Shown here: positions 1 through 6,633 of the stretch, one piece after another
How positions within the stretch are numbered: position 1 is the first letter of the stretch
How the letters are laid out: each line of letters opens with the position of its first letter
The notes under the pieces: model-generated
What the model was told of the DNA's origin: nothing
Databases searched by the model: none
The model's input: only the letters and a program-made list of their open reading frames with translations
Made by a program: the position numbers and the translations under genes
From: an uncultured Lachnospiraceae bacterium
GTDB taxonomy: Bacteria; Bacillota; Clostridia; Lachnospirales; Lachnospiraceae
Reading direction: 5' to 3'
DNA: 8,982 nt
Assembly (NCBI GenBank): GCA_945643825.1
Contig: CALZEZ010000038.1
Location: 1-8,982 of the forward strand

Positions 1-27
1 GCCATACCAGCGCATTGTCATTTCCAT
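1..27 (-). CDS. uxuA: Mannonate dehydratase, first nine codons (truncated by window edge)
   Basis: Only the N-terminus is present: the minus strand from position 27 reads ATG followed by codons giving MEMTMRWYG. UxuA proteins of Firmicutes and enterobacteria begin with a very similar M(E/K)xTxRWYG segment. The enzyme dehydrates D-mannonate to 2-keto-3-deoxygluconate in the glucuronate branch of hexuronate catabolism, in the cytoplasm. The start is supported by a perfect GGAGG nine bases upstream and by a consensus -10 further out. It is divergent from an AraC-type gene, the usual arrangement for a catabolic gene and its regulator. Only nine residues are visible, so the call rests on a short but characteristic motif; another protein starting this way is possible. 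Confidence 0.72.
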
Positions 28-36
28 AGTGATGTA

Positions 37-41
37 CCTCC
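37..41 (-). promoter_or_regulatory. Ribosome binding site of the truncated minus-strand uxuA
   Basis: The plus strand reads cctcc here, so the minus-strand mRNA carries GGAGG nine bases before the ATG at 27-25. This perfect Shine-Dalgarno is the main proof that a real gene starts at the window edge. Confidence 0.8.
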
Positions 42-72
42 AAACATTATCATGAGCGATTCTTGTATTTTC

Positions 73-101
73 ATTATAGAATATGATAAAATGCAAGATA
101 A
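73..101 (-). promoter_or_regulatory. Probable uxuA promoter: perfect -10, weak -35
   Basis: The minus strand has TATAAT at 78-73. Seventeen bases upstream, at 101-96, it reads TTATCT, which matches only three of six consensus -35 positions. Transcription would start near 66, giving a leader of about 40 bases before the uxuA ATG. A consensus -10 with a poor -35 is typical of activator-dependent promoters and fits control by the divergent AraC protein. Three five-base A-tracts lie just upstream. Confidence 0.5.
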
Positions 102-149
102 GAAGAAAAAGTGTCCAAAAACATGTAAAAATTGCTGTTTGGTGAAAAA

Positions 150-1049
150 ATGAGATTATTAAAGACAATGAGAGGCGACGATGAGCGCCAGAGCATGATT
201 GCAACCGATTTTGAAATCTATGAGAAGTTCGGGGTTCCGACAGGCGCATTGCAGATGCATTATCACGATTTTTATGAAATTATCTACATTGCAGAAGGAG
301 AGTTTTCGAGCCTTGTGAACAATGTGACCTACCATCTGCACAAGGGTGACTTCCTGCTGCTTGACCGCAACGTGATGCACAATTACCACTATGTGGAGGG
401 ACGTCACGAGAACTCCAGACGAATAGTGCTGTGGATCAGTCCGGATACGCTGGAGAGCCTGTCCGGGGGGCTGACAGACCTCAGTGCATGCTTTCATCAC
501 CCAGGTATTTATGCCTATCACTTCCCGATTTATTATGAAGAAATGCTTCGCAATCTCCTGGTGAAGATTGCTTTAGAGGAGGCGCCCGACATGCAGCTTG
601 AGGGCGGCAAGGAGCTTCTTGACAGGGTGAATCTGACGCAGTTTTTTCTATATCTAAATGAACTGTCTGCCAGAAAAAGCTTCTCGCACCACCCGAGGGA
701 GAGCACCAGACACAGTCTCGTGGAACGGGTTTCTGTCTATATGGATGAGCATCTTGACGAGGACATTTCCGTGGAGGAGCTTGCGAAGCATCTGCATTTA
801 AGTAAGTTCTACCTGCTTCATCGCTTCAAGGAGCTGACCGGAACCACGCTGCATGCGTTTCTTACCGACAAACGCCTAATTCGTGCCTGCGAGTATTTAC
901 AGAGCGAGCTTGCGATCGGAGAGATTGGAAATCTGTGCGGCTTTAATGATTATTCCGTGTTCCTTCGCAACTTCAAAAAGGCGTACGACATGTCACCCCG
1001 CGAGTACCGGGATTTGTTTCACAATCAAAAACCCCTTGCAAATCTGTGA
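150..1049 (+). CDS. AraC-family transcriptional regulator, likely of the divergent uxuA (hexuronate) locus
   Basis: This 299-residue protein has the two-domain AraC layout. The N-terminal half is a cupin-like sensor with an H37-Y-H39 pair followed by beta-rich sequence (IIYIAEGEFSSLV, HKGDFLLLDRNVMHNY). The C-terminal part, about residues 191-290, is a double helix-turn-helix with the family pattern ISVEELAKHLHLSKFYLLHRFKELTG, then CGFNDYSVFLRNFKKAYDMSPREYR. It should bind DNA and respond to a small sugar ligand; the ligand cannot be read from sequence. The ATG at 150 is chosen because GGTGA (141-145), complementary to the 16S tail, precedes it by four bases. A TTG at 132 is in frame and would add six residues. 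Divergence from uxuA with about 120 bp between starts suggests control of glucuronate use, which is inference from context. Confidence 0.9.
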   Translation: MRLLKTMRGDDERQSMIATDFEIYEKFGVPTGALQMHYHDFYEIIYIAEGEFSSLVNNVTYHLHKGDFLLLDRNVMHNYHYVEGRHENSRRIVLWISPDTLESLSGGLTDLSACFHHPGIYAYHFPIYYEEMLRNLLVKIALEEAPDMQLEGGKELLDRVNLTQFFLYLNELSARKSFSHHPRESTRHSLVERVSVYMDEHLDEDISVEELAKHLHLSKFYLLHRFKELTGTTLHAFLTDKRLIRACEYLQSELAIGEIGNLCGFNDYSVFLRNFKKAYDMSPREYRDLFHNQKPLANL

Positions 1050-1063
1050 TGTGATGCTATAAT
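1036..1063 (+). promoter_or_regulatory. Promoter of the sulP transporter gene (extended -10)
   Basis: TTGCAA at 1036-1041 (four of six -35 matches) is separated by 16 bp from TATAAT at 1058-1063. The -10 is preceded by TGC, giving a full extended TGnTATAAT element at 1055-1063. The -35 lies inside the last codons of the upstream araC gene. The start would be near 1070, about 49 bases before the sulP ATG. No terminator is visible between araC and sulP, so some readthrough is also possible. Confidence 0.62.
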
Positions 1064-1118
1064 CGAACACGTCTATACGCCATATTTTGACAAAAAAAGA
1101 AAGGCATGGTTATTACCT

Positions 1119-2774
1119 ATGGAAAAATTACAGCCGAAGTTGTTTTCTGTTTTGAAAACCTACACGAAGGAGCAGTTTATTAAGGATGTCGTTGCCGGAA
1201 TTATCGTGGCAGTCATCGCGCTGCCGTTATCGATTGCGCTCGCATTAGCGTCCGGAGTCGGTCCTGAGCAGGGTATCTATACGGCAATCATAGCAGGCTT
1301 TCTGATTTCGTTTTTCGGAGGAAGCCGTGTGCAGATTGCAGGGCCTACGGCGGCCTTTGCGACGATTGTAGCCGGTATTGTGGCTTCAAGCGGCATGGAC
1401 GGTCTGATTGTGGCAACAGTTTTAGCCGGAATCATTCTCATTGTGATGGGACTGTGCCGTATGGGAAGTCTGATCCGATTCATCCCCTATACGATCACAA
1501 CCGGATTTACAGCCGGTATCGCAGTGACGATTGTTGTTGGTCAACTCAAGGATTTTATGGGCATTACCTATCAGCATGGGGAAGCACCGATCGAGACGAT
1601 TGAGAAGATCAAGGCGGTTGCCGCCAACATCGGTACCTTTAATGTGCATGCTTTCCTGGTGGGAATGGTTTGCCTCGCCATCCTGATTTTCTGGCCGAAG
1701 GTCACCGAGAAGATCCCGGCATCCCTAATTGCCATTCTCGTCGGCATTGCGATGGTGAAGCTTCTTCCGCTTCATGTAAATACAATCGGAGACCTATATA
1801 CCATTAGCAATAAGCTTCCGGCATTTACGATTCCGAAATTCTCCATGCAGATGATCGGAAAGATGCTGCCGGATGCATTCACAATTGCGATTTTGGCTGG
1901 AATCGAGTCGTTACTTTCCTGCGTAGTTGCAGACAGCATGATCAATTCCAGACACCGCTCCAACATGGAGCTTGTGGCACAGGGTATCGGTAACATCGGT
2001 TCTGCCCTGTTTGGGGGCATCCCTGCTACGGGAGCAATCGCCCGCACTGCCGCCAATGTCAAGAACGGAGGACGCACCCCGATTGCAGGAATGGTGCATT
2101 CGATCACACTCCTGTTAGTATTGGTTATTCTGATGCCGTACGCCGCACTGATTCCGATGCCGGCTATTGCAGCGATTCTGTTTATGGTAGCCTATAACAT
2201 GTGTCAGTGGAGACCCTTTGTGAAGCTGGTCAAGCATGCGCCCAAGAGTGATATTGTGGTGCTTGTACTGACGTTTGTGCTCACGGTGGTTTTTGATCTC
2301 GTTGTTGCAATCGAGGTGGGTATGCTTTTAGCTTGTCTGCTTTTCATGAAGCGGATGAGCGATGAAACGGATGTCAAGAGCTGGAAATATCCTGACGATG
2401 AGGAGGATCCCGACAGTCTGTCCCTTCGCAAGGTTCCGAAGGAGGTTCGCGTCTATGAGATTGGTGGTCCGCTGTTTTTCGGTGTGGCAGACAGACTCTT
2501 AGAGATCCAGGCAAAGGAATTTACGAGGGTTCTGATTCTTCGTATGCGCAGTGTCCCGGCTATAGATGCAACAGCGATCAATGCGCTCGAGACCCTGTAT
2601 GCAGACTGCCGGAGCAAGGGGATTACGTTGATCTTCTCTCATGTAAATGAACAGCCGATGAAATCTATGACTAAGGCCGGCCTTGTAAATGAGGTGGGAC
2701 AGGAGAATTTCTGCTGTAACATTGATGCAGCCTTAGTACGCGCAGCGAAGCTTATCGATGGGGAAACCTGTTGA
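1119..2774 (+). CDS. SulP-family anion transporter with C-terminal STAS domain
   Basis: This 551-residue inner-membrane protein belongs to the SulP/SLC26 family, which moves sulfate, bicarbonate or other anions, often coupled to Na+ or H+. About ten or more hydrophobic segments span residues 20-410, including the family hallmarks VVAGIIVAVIALPLSIALA near residue 24, GSRVQIAGPTAAFATIVAGI near 70 and PYTITTGFTAGIAVTIVVGQ near 120. An acidic linker (near 420-435) leads to a cytoplasmic STAS domain from about residue 442, with the conserved loop at I482-D483-A484-T485. The length is normal for the family. The start ATG at 1119 has AGAAAGG at 1098-1104, a rather long spacing of 14 bases. The gene has its own promoter and no cysteine-biosynthesis or carbon-concentration neighbour, so the substrate is not identified. 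Confidence 0.93.
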   Translation: MEKLQPKLFSVLKTYTKEQFIKDVVAGIIVAVIALPLSIALALASGVGPEQGIYTAIIAGFLISFFGGSRVQIAGPTAAFATIVAGIVASSGMDGLIVATVLAGIILIVMGLCRMGSLIRFIPYTITTGFTAGIAVTIVVGQLKDFMGITYQHGEAPIETIEKIKAVAANIGTFNVHAFLVGMVCLAILIFWPKVTEKIPASLIAILVGIAMVKLLPLHVNTIGDLYTISNKLPAFTIPKFSMQMIGKMLPDAFTIAILAGIESLLSCVVADSMINSRHRSNMELVAQGIGNIGSALFGGIPATGAIARTAANVKNGGRTPIAGMVHSITLLLVLVILMPYAALIPMPAIAAILFMVAYNMCQWRPFVKLVKHAPKSDIVVLVLTFVLTVVFDLVVAIEVGMLLACLLFMKRMSDETDVKSWKYPDDEEDPDSLSLRKVPKEVRVYEIGGPLFFGVADRLLEIQAKEFTRVLILRMRSVPAIDATAINALETLYADCRSKGITLIFSHVNEQPMKSMTKAGLVNEVGQENFCCNIDAALVRAAKLIDGETC

Positions 2775-2799
2775 ATCGAGAGTCCTTTTTCCTTATAAT
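2771..2799 (+). promoter_or_regulatory. Promoter of the second araC-type gene, overlapping the sulP stop
   Basis: TTGAAT at 2771-2776 (four of six -35 matches) is followed after exactly 17 bp by a perfect TATAAT at 2794-2799. The -35 contains the sulP TGA stop (2772-2774). The start would be near 2806, leaving a short leader that holds the ribosome site AAGGGAAGGA (2807-2816) before the ATG at 2824. An inverted repeat CCTTAT/ATAAGG (2791-2796, 2805-2810) spans the -10 and start region and could be an autoregulatory site. Confidence 0.68.
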
Positions 2800-2823
2800 A
2801 GGACATAAGGGAAGGATGATTTC

Positions 2824-3729
2824 ATGGAAAAAGCATACAAACTGGAATTTCGAAATGCGCAGCTTGGCTCTCTCTATGTGACATGCTGTGGCTGCTCCAA
2901 GACGGAACCGCTTCACAGCTTCGGACCGGCAGTCAAGCCTCATTATATGATTCACTATATTTTAAGTGGGAAGGGAACCTTCACAATCGGTGATACCACC
3001 TATCCGCTCGAGGCGGGCTATGGCTTTTTGATCCCTCCGGAGGAGCTGGTGTTCTATCAGGCAGACTCGGACGATCCATGGACCTATGTGTGGGTGGGCT
3101 TTAGCGGCGAGCTTGCGGTGGAGCATGTCAAGAACATGGGACTTTCCAGAAAACAGCCGATTTTCCGCTCGGATGCATCGGATGAGATCTATGCAGCGGT
3201 TCGCGATATGATGGAGCATAACACCTCCGGGCTTGCGAATGACCTTCGCAGAAACGGACAGCTTGGCATCTTTTTGTCCTATGTCGCACAGGACGCCCCG
3301 GTCCGGGGAAGAAGCGAGGAGGACAAGGCGAATACCTACGTGCGCAAGGCGGTAGAGTTTATTCAGAGCAATTACTGTAACCCGATTAAGGTGACGGATG
3401 TGGCAAGGTTCGTCTGCATCAACCGAAGCTATCTGTACACGCTGTTTAAGAATGCCATGGGCTTTTCCCCGCAGCAGTTTCTGACCTCCTTCCGCATCAC
3501 GAAGGCGACGGAGCTTCTGCAGTTAACCGAGCTTCCGATTGAAAGTATTGCGATTTCCTGCGGTTATACGGATCCGCTCGTGTTTACGAAGGCATTCCGA
3601 CAGCTAAAGAAACGTTCCCCGTCTGCCTACCGCAAGGAATATTTGTCCGGGGAGGGACGCCGGAACAAGGAGGACCGCAAACAGGTCGAGGAATTTATCA
3701 ATCAGATAAATGCATTGCATACTATTTAA
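2824..3729 (+). CDS. AraC-family regulator with cupin sensor domain, candidate activator of galKT
   Basis: The 301-residue protein matches the Firmicutes raffinose/melibiose-type (MsmR/RafR-like) AraC group. The N-terminal cupin reads FGPAVKPHYMIHYILSGKG (near residues 33-51), then AGYGFLIPPEELVFYQAD and PWTYVWVGFSG. H40 lies where family sensors contact the sugar. The C-terminal double helix-turn-helix runs from about Y172 to residue 273 (IKVTDVARFVCINRSYLYTLFK, then CGYTDPLVFTKAFRQLKKRSPSAYR), followed by a charged tail of about 28 residues. The ATG follows AAGGGAAGGA with eight bases of spacing. It is co-directional with galK and galT and lies just before the galK promoter, which lacks a good -35. 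Activation of galKT by a galactose-related ligand is therefore inferred, not shown. A terminator ends its own transcript. Confidence 0.9.
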   Translation: MEKAYKLEFRNAQLGSLYVTCCGCSKTEPLHSFGPAVKPHYMIHYILSGKGTFTIGDTTYPLEAGYGFLIPPEELVFYQADSDDPWTYVWVGFSGELAVEHVKNMGLSRKQPIFRSDASDEIYAAVRDMMEHNTSGLANDLRRNGQLGIFLSYVAQDAPVRGRSEEDKANTYVRKAVEFIQSNYCNPIKVTDVARFVCINRSYLYTLFKNAMGFSPQQFLTSFRITKATELLQLTELPIESIAISCGYTDPLVFTKAFRQLKKRSPSAYRKEYLSGEGRRNKEDRKQVEEFINQINALHTI

Positions 3730-3731
3730 CA

Positions 3732-3781
3732 AAAAGACAGGTATTGACAACAATCGTGTATAGGTTGTCTGCCTGTCTTTT
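3732..3781 (+). terminator. Intrinsic terminator of the second araC-type gene
   Basis: AAAAGACAGG (3732-3741) pairs perfectly with CCTGTCTTTT (3772-3781). Inside it, GACAAC (3746-3751) pairs with GTTGTC (3764-3769), with a small internal loop between and a 12-base apical loop. The 3' arm ends in TTTTATTATAATT, serving as the U-rich tail. It begins three bases after the araC stop codon. The galK -10 element sits directly on its 3' flank. Confidence 0.85.
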
Positions 3782-3783
3782 AT

Positions 3784-3789
3784 TATAAT
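3784..3789 (+). promoter_or_regulatory. Probable galK promoter -10 element without a recognisable -35
   Basis: A perfect TATAAT is located about 46 bases before the galK ATG. The expected -35 position (3761-3766, TAGGTT) matches consensus poorly, and no TGn extension precedes the -10. The -35 region is buried in the upstream terminator stem. This pattern fits a promoter that needs an activator, plausibly the adjacent AraC protein. The predicted start is near 3796. Confidence 0.5.
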
Positions 3790-3802
3790 TAGGGTAGAAA
3801 AC

Positions 3803-3819
3803 ATCGTAGCTGCTACGAT
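3803..3819 (+). promoter_or_regulatory. Perfect 17-bp palindrome in the galK leader, operator-like
   Basis: ATCGTAGC (3803-3810) and GCTACGAT (3812-3819) are exact reverse complements around a single central T. The palindrome lies between the predicted start (near 3796) and the ribosome site (3825-3831). That is a place where a bound repressor would block transcription, or where a hairpin could affect translation. A one-base loop is too tight for an unfrayed RNA hairpin, so a DNA operator for a dimeric repressor seems more likely. The binding protein is unknown. Confidence 0.55.
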
Positions 3820-3824
3820 AGATT

Positions 3825-3831
3825 GGAGAGG
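3825..3831 (+). promoter_or_regulatory. galK ribosome binding site
   Basis: GGAGAGG is the only strong Shine-Dalgarno near the gene. It lies three bases from the ATG at 3835 and twelve bases from the in-frame ATG at 3844, so neither spacing is ideal. It overlaps the TTG at 3823, which rules out that more upstream start. Confidence 0.65.
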
Positions 3832-3834
3832 GTA

Positions 3835-5007
3835 ATGGAACAGATGAAACAAATGGTATTGAAGAAATTTGAGGAAGTCTTTGGGGACAGTGAGGGAGCA
3901 AAGGTTTATTTCGCACCGGGGCGTGTGAATATGATCGGAGAACATACCGACTATAACGGTGGACATGTTTTCCCCTGCGCACTGACGATTGGAACCTATG
4001 CGGTAGCAAGAAAACGTGCAGACAGAAAGTTAGCCTTTTTCTCAATGAACTTTGAGGGACTTGGGGTATTGGAGTCATCGATCGATGAGCTGACTCCACA
4101 GAAGGAGGCCGGCTGGACAAATTATCCAAAGGGCGTTATGTGGGCATTTGGCGAAAAGGGCTTTACGCTTCCCTGTGGAATCGATCTTCTCTTATATGGA
4201 AATATCCCGAACGGCTCCGGCCTTTCCTCCTCGGCATCGGTTGAAGTGGTAACCGGATTTATCCTTAGAGATCTGTTCGGATTCGACGTAACCAATCAGG
4301 ATCTTGCGCTGATCGGTCAGTATTCGGAAAATAACTTCAATGGGGTTAATTGCGGCATTATGGATCAGTTTGCCATTGCCATGGGCAAGGCAGGTCACGC
4401 GATCTTTTTGGATACAGCAGACCTTTCCTTTACCTATGCTCCGATTGCATTAAGGGACGCAAAGATTGTCATTGCATGCAGCAATAAGAAACGCGGACTG
4501 GGTGATTCTAAATACAATGAACGCAGATCGCAGTGCGAGGCAGCTCTGGCTGAGATTCAGAAGGTGAAGGCTATCAAGGCACTTGGCGACCTCACCGAGG
4601 AAGAGTTTGAGCAGGTGAAAACTGCTATCACAGATCCGGTCTGTGTAAGAAGAGCAAAGCATGCGGTTTATGAGAACGCGCGTACCATCAAGGCGGTTGA
4701 GGCACTTGAAGCTGGTGACGTGGAGCTGTTTGGACAGCTGATGAACGCGTCTCATACTTCTCTCCGGGATGATTATGAGGTGACCGGCATCGAGCTTGAC
4801 ACACTGGTAGAGGAAGCGTGGAAGATTGAGGGTGTCATCGGTTCCCGTATGACAGGAGCCGGCTTTGGCGGCTGTACGGTCAGCATCGTTAAGAATGAAG
4901 CGATAGAAAAATTCGTGGAGTGCGTCGGAAGTGCCTATGAGCAGAAGATCGGCTACGCAGCAGATTTCTATGTGGTAGAGATCGGTGATGGCCCCTGTGT
5001 GTTATAG
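3835..5007 (+). CDS. galK: Galactokinase
   Basis: GalK phosphorylates alpha-D-galactose at C1 with ATP, the first committed step of the Leloir pathway, in the cytoplasm. It is a GHMP-family kinase. All three family motifs are intact: the galactokinase signature GRVNMIGEHTDYNGG at residues 29-43, with sugar-binding E36, H37 and D39; the phosphate-binding GNIPNGSGLSSSA at 122-134; and GSRMTGAGFGGC at 336-347. The catalytic Asp is D177 in NCGIMDQF. The length of 390 residues is typical. The start at 3835 is chosen over an in-frame TTG at 3823, which overlaps the ribosome site; ATG 3844 is also possible. It is followed after 21 bp by galT, so the two should share one mRNA. Regulation probably involves the upstream AraC gene and the leader palindrome. 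Confidence 0.97.
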   Translation: MEQMKQMVLKKFEEVFGDSEGAKVYFAPGRVNMIGEHTDYNGGHVFPCALTIGTYAVARKRADRKLAFFSMNFEGLGVLESSIDELTPQKEAGWTNYPKGVMWAFGEKGFTLPCGIDLLLYGNIPNGSGLSSSASVEVVTGFILRDLFGFDVTNQDLALIGQYSENNFNGVNCGIMDQFAIAMGKAGHAIFLDTADLSFTYAPIALRDAKIVIACSNKKRGLGDSKYNERRSQCEAALAEIQKVKAIKALGDLTEEEFEQVKTAITDPVCVRRAKHAVYENARTIKAVEALEAGDVELFGQLMNASHTSLRDDYEVTGIELDTLVEEAWKIEGVIGSRMTGAGFGGCTVSIVKNEAIEKFVECVGSAYEQKIGYAADFYVVEIGDGPCVL

Positions 5008-5028
5008 TCAGGAAGGAGAGAAGAGTCG

Positions 5029-6537
5029 ATGAGCTTACTTACTGACAATATCCGCAAGCTGGTTCAGTATGGTCTTATGAATGGACTGCTTGGACAGGAG
5101 GACGTAATCTACACCACCAATCGCCTGCTTGAGGTTTTTGGTGCAGACGAGATAGAAGAATGTGACACACCTGTCACAATGGAAAATGCGGAGCTGGAGG
5201 AGGTTTTAAAGAATCTTCTGGACTATGCCTGCGAGGCAGGGTTACTTGAAGACAGCATCGTATACCGCGACCTGTTTGATACGAAGCTCATGAGCGTGCT
5301 GATGCCCAGACCCAGCGAGGTCATTGCGAAGTTTCGCTCCCTTTATGAAAAGTCCCCGCAGGAAGCAACCGATTATTTTTACAAGCTGAGCAAGGATTCC
5401 GATTATATCCGCAGATACCGTATCGCAAAGGACCAGAAATGGGTGACACAGACACCCTATGGCGATTTGGATATCACGATCAATCTGTCGAAGCCGGAGA
5501 AGGATCCGAAGGCGATTGCTGCGGCAAAGCTTGCGAAGCAGAGCGGATATCCCAAATGCCTGTTATGCAGGGAGAATGAGGGCTATGCCGGACGCGTCAA
5601 CCATCCGGCAAGACAGAACCACCGGATTATTCCGGTCATGATTCATGGCAGTGAATGGGGCTTTCAGTATTCCCCCTATGTCTATTACAATGAGCACTGT
5701 ATCGTGTTCAATTCCAGACATATCCCGATGAAGATTGAGCATGATACGTTCTGCAAGCTCTTTGATTTTGTGAAGCAGTTCCCGCATTACTTTGTAGGTT
5801 CCAACGCAGATCTGCCGATTGTAGGCGGTTCGATCTTAAGTCATGACCATTTTCAGGGTGGTCGGTATGAGTTTGCCATGGCGAAGGCACAGGTGGAGCA
5901 GTCGTTTACGGTAAAAGGCTTTGAGGACGTGCAGACCGGTATCGTGAAATGGCCGATGTCTGTTATTCGGCTTTCCGGAACAGATACCGGGCGGATCATC
6001 GCACTTGCAGACAAAATCCTTGAAAAGTGGCGGGGCTATACGGATGAGGCAAGCTTCATCTATGCGCAGACAGAAGGAGAGCCTCATAATACGATCACGC
6101 CGATTGCCAGAAAACGCGGTGAAAACTTTGAATTAGATCTCGTGCTTCGCAATAACATCACGACGCCCGAGCATCCCTTGGGGGTTTATCATCCGCATGC
6201 GAAGCTTCATCATATCAAGAAGGAAAATATCGGACTGATTGAGGTGATGGGACTGGCAGTTTTGCCGGCAAGACTCAAATCCGAGATGGAGAAGCTTGGA
6301 GAGGCAATCGTTGAGGGACGTGATATAAGAGCAGATGAGACGTTAGAGAAGCATGCGGACTGGGTCGAGGAATTCGCACCGAAATACCCGTCGATCACTG
6401 CGGATAACGTGATGGACATTCTGCATAAGGAAATCGGAGAGGTATTCTTGCAGGTGCTCACGGATGCCGGGGTATATAAGCGCACAGCAGAGGGGCAAGA
6501 GGCGTTCCTTCGCTTTACAAATTCTCTGAATGATTAA
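5029..6537 (+). CDS. galT: UDP-glucose--hexose-1-phosphate uridylyltransferase, class II (Firmicutes type)
   Basis: GalT transfers UMP from UDP-glucose to galactose-1-phosphate, giving UDP-galactose and glucose-1-phosphate, the second Leloir step. At 502 residues it is the long class II form common in Firmicutes, rather than the roughly 350-residue class I enzyme. Visible motifs are C177-x2-C180 in KCLLCRENEGYAGRVNHPARQNHR, then YNEHCIVFNSRHIPMKI, and the HxHxQGG motif H272-D-H274-F-Q276-G-G that carries the nucleotidylated histidine. A further motif, HPLGVYHPHAKLHHIKKENIG, lies near residue 383. The first 130 residues are the helical N-terminal region typical of class II. The start ATG has GGAAGGAGAG at 5011-5020. 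It is co-transcribed with galK; galE is not in the window. A strong terminator follows about 100 bases after the stop. Confidence 0.97.
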   Translation: MSLLTDNIRKLVQYGLMNGLLGQEDVIYTTNRLLEVFGADEIEECDTPVTMENAELEEVLKNLLDYACEAGLLEDSIVYRDLFDTKLMSVLMPRPSEVIAKFRSLYEKSPQEATDYFYKLSKDSDYIRRYRIAKDQKWVTQTPYGDLDITINLSKPEKDPKAIAAAKLAKQSGYPKCLLCRENEGYAGRVNHPARQNHRIIPVMIHGSEWGFQYSPYVYYNEHCIVFNSRHIPMKIEHDTFCKLFDFVKQFPHYFVGSNADLPIVGGSILSHDHFQGGRYEFAMAKAQVEQSFTVKGFEDVQTGIVKWPMSVIRLSGTDTGRIIALADKILEKWRGYTDEASFIYAQTEGEPHNTITPIARKRGENFELDLVLRNNITTPEHPLGVYHPHAKLHHIKKENIGLIEVMGLAVLPARLKSEMEKLGEAIVEGRDIRADETLEKHADWVEEFAPKYPSITADNVMDILHKEIGEVFLQVLTDAGVYKRTAEGQEAFLRFTNSLND

Positions 6538-6549
6538 AAAGCCGGTAAG

Positions 6550-6601
6550 TGAAAACAGAAAGGGAGATGCGAGAGAACTCCCCTTTGTCTCTTGCATCTC
6601 C
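6550..6601 (-). terminator. Hairpin downstream of xre, probable minus-strand terminator
   Basis: A 13-bp stem is formed by 6563-6575 and 6589-6601 (GGAGATGCGAGAG with CTCTTGCATCTCC, one G-U pair on the plus strand), with a 13-base loop. Read on the minus strand, the stem is followed by CTTTCTGTTTTC, a T-rich tail. It therefore best fits termination of the convergent xre transcript. On the plus strand no T-run follows, so there it would only be a stable hairpin in the galT 3' region. An alternative pairing, AAAGGGAG (6559-6566) with CTCCCCTTT (6578-6586), competes with it. Confidence 0.5.
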
Positions 6602-6633
6602 AGTAGATAGGCTAGATTAAGTAATGATTGGTG

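Noticed and set aside
1087..1092. Perfect TTGACA just before the sulP start codon
   Set aside because: A -10 at 16-18 bp would fall after the ribosome site and around the ATG, and no such hexamer is present. The extended -10 promoter at 1036-1063 explains the gene better.
2884..2895. Cysteine cluster C21, C22, C24 in the second AraC protein as a metal or redox sensor
   Set aside because: Three close cysteines in an otherwise ordinary sugar-type cupin regulator are not a recognised sensor motif, and no partner residues are apparent.
3744..3789. TTGACA (3744-3749) and TATAAT (3784-3789) as one galK promoter
   Set aside because: The spacer is 34 bp, far too long for sigma-A. The TTGACA is part of the terminator inner stem.
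3604..4129. Long antisense open frames (minus strand) across the araC/galK junction
   Set aside because: They lie opposite well-supported genes, lack ribosome sites and recognisable motifs, and their translations look like shadows of the coding strand.
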